NCBI GenBank assembly: GCA_040403315.1
Contig: JBBAKX010000003.1
Coordinates: 307,493-371,492 of the forward strand
DNA from: CAMCXT01 sp040403315
GTDB taxonomy: Bacteria; Bacteroidota; Bacteroidia; M30B66
DNA: 64,000 bases
Direction: 5' to 3'
Position 1 is the stretch's first letter. Every line of letters starts with the position of its first letter. The position numbers and the translations under genes were made by a program. Shown piece after piece: positions 60,550 to 64,000 of this stretch. The notes under the pieces were generated by a model, which did not search any database, was not told the DNA's origin, and saw nothing but the letters and a program-made list of their open reading frames with translations.

Positions 60550-61461
60550 ATGAATATTTATGATGCTGTTGCTGCATTTTTAATTGCCTTTGTTTACATC
60601 CTGTTTTTAAGACGGATGGATGTTTTTGAAAAAGAAAGACGCATTTACACCGTAATAGCTTTTGTACTAGGTTGTGTTTTTTTATTTTTTGTTTTCGCTT
60701 TACAGCAAATTTGGCCGTTGCAGCAAATGTATTCTGATGAAGGTCCATTTCTGATTAGACTGCAATTTCATGTTATTGCCGTTGCGCTTTTCGAAGAAAT
60801 TGTAAAAATAATGCCGCTTTTGGTAATGCTTTCCTTTCGGAACGTTGTAAACGAACCTTTCGATTATATTAAATATGCCTCCGTTGGTGCGATAGGTTTT
60901 GCAACCATCGAAAATGTGATTTACTTTAACCGTTATTCGATCGAAATTGCTGAATCGAGGGCATTCTATGCTTGCATCATGCACATGTTTACTTCTTCTG
61001 TTATCGCTTATCAGATGATGTATTCGAAGTACAAATTGAAAAAATCATCTTGGCTTGGATTCATTCCCGGATTCATTTTAGCTATCGTTATTCACGGAAT
61101 GTACAATGCGCTAATTGGCCATGATGAAACCTATGAAATTGGAATAGCATTTACGATTGGATTATTGATTTTGTGGGGAAGAATCATGAACAATGCACTG
61201 AATCAATCGCCATTTTTCGATGAAACAGTAGCACGAAAAACTTTCTTCGCTGGATTGTTTTTGTTAATGGGCTGGGGCGTAATTTTTCTGTATGTAACCA
61301 TTAGCTTGTTGTTGATGGAAGGAGCCAACAAGGCCATTCAGTTTTTTCAGGAAGGGATATTTTTCGGATTGCTTTCGGGCATCGGATTGTTTGCTGCATT
61401 GGCATTTCCAAAACTCAGAAAAGGGGAGTGGAAGTCTATTTTTCGTCGACTAGGTAAATAG
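60550..61461 (+). CDS. PrsW-family intramembrane metalloprotease
   Basis: 303-residue membrane protein with about eight spans. The family motifs are VALFEEIVKIMPLL (EExxK), GAIGFATIENVIYFNRY (FxxxEN), CIMHMFTSSVIAY (His) and VIHGMYNALIG (His-Gly-x-Tyr-Asn). PrsW in Bacillus cuts an anti-sigma factor; in this organism the substrate is unknown, and no anti-sigma gene is adjacent. The start ATG at 60550 is clear. A histidine kinase follows 229 bases downstream. Confidence 0.88.
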   Translation: MNIYDAVAAFLIAFVYILFLRRMDVFEKERRIYTVIAFVLGCVFLFFVFALQQIWPLQQMYSDEGPFLIRLQFHVIAVALFEEIVKIMPLLVMLSFRNVVNEPFDYIKYASVGAIGFATIENVIYFNRYSIEIAESRAFYACIMHMFTSSVIAYQMMYSKYKLKKSSWLGFIPGFILAIVIHGMYNALIGHDETYEIGIAFTIGLLILWGRIMNNALNQSPFFDETVARKTFFAGLFLLMGWGVIFLYVTISLLLMEGANKAIQFFQEGIFFGLLSGIGLFAALAFPKLRKGEWKSIFRRLGK

Positions 61462-61640
61462 CTTAATTGCTGTTTTGAATGAGGATGAGTTTCACAGAAC
61501 TATTTTTGAGCACTTAATAATTTTAAATAGATTCAATCTCGAAACTGAAGAGGCAACAATTAAGTTGTTTATTAGGTAAGAAATAATCCTAAATAGGTAG
61601 GTATTTTTAGTATTGCAGAGTAACTGTTTTTAAGGTGTTT

Positions 61641-61656
61641 ACGAATAATCATTCGT
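61641..61656. repeat. Short palindrome upstream of the histidine kinase
   Basis: ACGAAT-AATC-ATTCGT, a 6-bp perfect inverted repeat with a 4-base loop, 35 bases before the kinase ATG. It may be an operator or a small hairpin. The rest of the 229-base gap (61462-61690) has no gene. Confidence 0.35.
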
Positions 61657-61690
61657 TCCTTTTCCCAAGGGCACATCATAAACCTCGCAT

Positions 61691-63514
61691 ATGAATCACC
61701 TGTTTACTAAGCGTTTTTTAGACACTCTACTCATTCGAAATGCGCAACGATGCCTTCACGAGGATGACTTGACTGAACGACAAAGATTCAACTTGTTTAG
61801 AATTTTATCGCTTACAACCTTTCTAATCTCCTTGTCGATTACCTTCCAGATTATTTCAGTGGCAGGTGCTTCTGATTGGATGACTGAAATACTGATTAGC
61901 CTTACAATCATGCTAGCGATAAACTATTTCGCATTAAATATCCACCAGAATTTCAAGACTGCCTATTGGATTTCGTTGCTGAGCGATTTTTTGGTTTTGC
62001 ATTTTGTAACGTATTATTCTGGCGGGATTAGGAATTCCGGCATGATGTATATGGGCGGATTGATTTTAGCGACGTTCATGCTGCTCGGCAACAAGCAAGG
62101 AAAAATGATCTCTTTATTGAGCATTCTTAACTTGGTATTCTTTTATTTTTATTCGAATACTTATGGAAAGGATGTAAGAAATATCATCGATTCTGATTCG
62201 GAGGGCTTGATGTTGAATCTTGATTATCTGATCACTTACACAACTGCTACTTTATTGATTTACAGTTTATCAAACAACCTTTTAAGTTCGAAAAATATTG
62301 TAATTAGTAAGGTGATGGAATCAGCTATCGCGCTAGAAAAGAAGAACGAAGAGCTGAAAAAACTTTCGCTTGTTGCATCCAACACCGATAACTCGGTAAT
62401 GATTACAAATGCTTCAGGAGAAATAGAATGGGTAAATGACGGTTTTACAAGACTCACTGGCTTTACCAGCGACGAAGTGGAAGGTAAAAAAACTGAAAAC
62501 ATTTTGTATGGACCTCTTACTTCTAGGGAATCTATTCGCCAACTCAATGAAAAATTAAGTGCAGGCTATTCTTTTTCTGGTGAATTACAGAAATACCATA
62601 AATCTGGAAGAACGATTTGGCAACAAGTCAATGTTACTCCAATTTTAGATGATTCTGGAAAACTGGAGCGATTCATTCATGTAAATTCAGACATCACCGA
62701 ACGAAAAGAAGCCGAAGTTAAAATGGCTGAATATTACCGATATCTTGAAAAAGCTAACAAGGAACTTGACAAATTCGCCTACGTAGTTTCTCACGATTTA
62801 AAAGCACCATTGCGCGCTATTTCAAACCTAACAGTTTGGATAGAGGAAGACATTGGCGATAAATTCACCAACGATACCAAAGAGCATTTCAAAATATTGA
62901 AAGGTAGAGTTATGCGCATGGAAGCCTTGATTAATGGAATTTTAGATTATTCTCGAGCTGATCGTGTGAAAAGTCAGAATACTCAAGTAAACGTGGCGGA
63001 ATTAATTGATGATGCGAAAGAATTGTTCGTTCAAGAGCAATCAGTGAAATTTAACATCGCAGGCAAAATGCCAATAATTTATACTGAGCGGATGAAACTG
63101 CAGCAGGTAGTTTCAAATTTAATCAGCAACGCCGTTAAACACAACGATAAGCCTAATCCAATTATAAATATTTCTTGTGAAGAACAGGGTGAGGATTTCC
63201 TGTTCTGTTTCGAAGACAACGGTCCCGGTATTGATCCACAATTTCATGAAAAGATTTTTGTTATCTTCCAAACGCTTCAAGCGAGAGACTCGTTTGAAAG
63301 CACTGGAGTTGGTTTGGCTATTGTGAAGAAAATTGTAGATGAAGCTGGTGGAAAAATTTGGGTTGATTCTGAGCCCGGGAAAAACACGAAATTTTTAGTT
63401 AAATGGCCTAAACAGAGCCATGAAGGATTCAGGCCATTTCAATTCACTTTGCAGCAGAGTACTTATCAAAAAGAAAGTCAGGTTAAATCAATAACCTCTA
63501 CAATAGCATCATGA
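61691..63514 (+). CDS. Membrane PAS-domain sensor histidine kinase
   Basis: 607-residue kinase. About five or six membrane spans (residues 35-200) form the sensor, with FLISLSITFQIISVAG, LTIMLAINYFALNI and a glycine-rich MMYMGGLILATFMLLG span. A short coiled coil leads to a PAS-PAC domain (about 225-345, ITNASGEIEWVNDGF...FIHVNSDITERKEAE). The HisKA domain has FAYVVSHDLKAPLRA with phospho-acceptor His368, and the HATPase domain has VVSNLISNAVKHNDKPN, FCFEDNGPGIDP and STGVGLAIVKKIV. No receiver domain or response regulator is attached; a 62-residue protein is coupled by ATGA. The signal is unknown. Confidence 0.93.
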   Translation: MNHLFTKRFLDTLLIRNAQRCLHEDDLTERQRFNLFRILSLTTFLISLSITFQIISVAGASDWMTEILISLTIMLAINYFALNIHQNFKTAYWISLLSDFLVLHFVTYYSGGIRNSGMMYMGGLILATFMLLGNKQGKMISLLSILNLVFFYFYSNTYGKDVRNIIDSDSEGLMLNLDYLITYTTATLLIYSLSNNLLSSKNIVISKVMESAIALEKKNEELKKLSLVASNTDNSVMITNASGEIEWVNDGFTRLTGFTSDEVEGKKTENILYGPLTSRESIRQLNEKLSAGYSFSGELQKYHKSGRTIWQQVNVTPILDDSGKLERFIHVNSDITERKEAEVKMAEYYRYLEKANKELDKFAYVVSHDLKAPLRAISNLTVWIEEDIGDKFTNDTKEHFKILKGRVMRMEALINGILDYSRADRVKSQNTQVNVAELIDDAKELFVQEQSVKFNIAGKMPIIYTERMKLQQVVSNLISNAVKHNDKPNPIINISCEEQGEDFLFCFEDNGPGIDPQFHEKIFVIFQTLQARDSFESTGVGLAIVKKIVDEAGGKIWVDSEPGKNTKFLVKWPKQSHEGFRPFQFTLQQSTYQKESQVKSITSTIAS

Positions 63515-63699
63515 TTCCCTTCAATCAAGATGCAACAGGTGGCACAGAATTATCGCCGAAACAAATGCATACCATTTGTCAAACTCAAGCTGGTTTAATT
63601 GAATTCAATATCCCAAAAACGATTACTGAAGATGAATTGATGGCTATCGAAAGGATTAAACAAATCCTTGATAAGCTCCAATTTGATAGTCAATATTAA
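63511..63699 (+). CDS. Small protein translationally coupled to the histidine kinase
   Basis: 62 residues, starting at ATG 63511, which overlaps the kinase stop (ATGA), a strong sign that it is translated. The sequence (IPFNQDATGGTELSPKQMHT, then FNIPKTITEDELMAIERIKQILDKLQF) is acidic and ends in an amphipathic helix. I recognise no receiver, HPt or other domain. It could be a small partner or regulator of the kinase. No signal peptide or membrane span. Confidence 0.6.
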   Translation: MIPFNQDATGGTELSPKQMHTICQTQAGLIEFNIPKTITEDELMAIERIKQILDKLQFDSQY

Positions 63700-63826
63700 T
63701 GAATATAATAAAAAAGCGTTTACTTGTTTCCTAAAGACTTTTGTGCTCCATTTTTTTAATCTTTTCTGGATTGTTTTTTTCTTGACTGATAAAACTGCCT
63801 TTTATGTGCCTATTCTAATAAATAGC

Positions 63827-63871
63827 AGTGAGACTTAATCTATCTAGAATTACAGTGGAGTCAGTCTCACT
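63827..63871. repeat. 9-bp inverted repeat after the kinase operon
   Basis: AGTGAGACT (63827-63835) and AGTCTCACT (63863-63871), perfect arms with a 27-base loop, followed by TTTATT. It may be a weak terminator for the kinase operon, or a binding site. Nothing else supported lies between 63700 and the minus-strand terminator at 63932. Confidence 0.35.
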
Positions 63872-63931
63872 TTATTCAATACTTGATTTTTTCATCACAG
63901 AAAATTCAGTTTTTTCTGAAGGATTTTGCAC

Positions 63932-63960
63932 AAAAAAAATCCCCGCGATTTCGTGAGGAT
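63932..63960 (-). terminator. Terminator for a minus-strand gene beyond the right edge
   Basis: Minus-strand stem ATCCTCAC/GCGGGGAT (63953-63960 with 63939-63946, one wobble pair and one mismatch), loop of six, then a run of about eight T (complement of 63932-63939). It implies a minus-strand gene ending between 63961 and the right side; the 40 bases visible do not show which frame is used. Confidence 0.6.
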
Positions 63961-64000
63961 TAATTTCAGCGGAGAAATCCCATTAGGAGAACCCCGGACC

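Noticed and set aside
63961..64000. Small RNA or tRNA at the right edge
   Set aside because: Forty bases with a terminator next to them are too little to fold into a known RNA; the feature may be the end of a protein gene.
1..64000. CRISPR arrays, insertion sequences, phage genes, tRNA or rRNA
   Set aside because: I saw no repeat-spacer pattern, transposase or integrase, cloverleaf sequence or rRNA motifs in the gaps; most gaps are under 300 bases.

Overview
The window comes from the chromosome of a Bacteroidota bacterium, probably close to Flavobacteriales, though I cannot place it further. The evidence is a TonB-dependent receptor with a carboxypeptidase-like N-domain, a type IX secretion (T9SS) C-terminal sorting domain, many lipoproteins, the block parA-parB-DUF5683-dapB-lepB, a LepB with an extra N-terminal membrane domain, and Bacteroidota -7 promoter boxes (TAnnTTTG). 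I see no phage, insertion sequence, CRISPR array, tRNA or rRNA. Most genes are chromosomal housekeeping genes, with several cell-surface loci between them.

Left part (1-19.9 kb, mostly minus strand): a partial TonB receptor with a DtxR-type operator in front of it, a LOG-family hydrolase and uvrA. A plus-strand pair follows, a secreted retropepsin-like protease and a protein with four glycogen-binding-type repeats. Then comes an exopolysaccharide operon read right to left: asnB, GT4 transferase, Wza, Wzc-type tyrosine kinase, rfbC, WecA-type transferase and a lytic transglycosylase. lpdA and cyanophycinase (cphB) lie upstream of it.

Middle (20-45.7 kb): cyanophycin synthetase (cphA) diverges from cphB and is followed by a polytopic membrane protein. 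An ATGA-coupled minus-strand operon then encodes a lipoprotein, an outer-membrane barrel candidate, a T9SS-exported protein and an FkbM methyltransferase. After it come another lipoprotein, an RsmI-like methylase, a low-molecular-weight phosphatase, dnaA, a 5'-nucleotidase split into two genes, a thioesterase, a DUF4294 protein, a 3-hydroxyacyl-CoA dehydrogenase, a second sugar-phosphate transferase locus, pcm, smpB, a DtxR-family regulator, a small membrane protein, 3-methyladenine glycosylase, recQ and a small ATPase.

Right part (45.8-64 kb, mostly plus strand): a secreted protein gene broken by a one-base frameshift, a TauE-like permease, a GT2 transferase, and a START-like protein with LptF/G permease and two GT4 transferases. 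ribBA follows, then the parAB-dapB-lepB operon with a clear promoter, pyrophosphatase (opposite strand), a PrsW-like membrane protease and a PAS histidine kinase translationally coupled to a 62-residue protein.

Links between genes: the DtxR-family regulator at 41.4-42.0 kb is a candidate controller of the TonB receptor at 0-2.1 kb. cphA and cphB make and degrade the nitrogen reserve cyanophycin. Two separate initiating sugar transferases (9.4 and 36.8 kb) suggest at least two lipid-linked glycan pathways. TTG starts are frequent, often in TTGA stop-start overlaps, so several starts given here differ from the nearest ATG.
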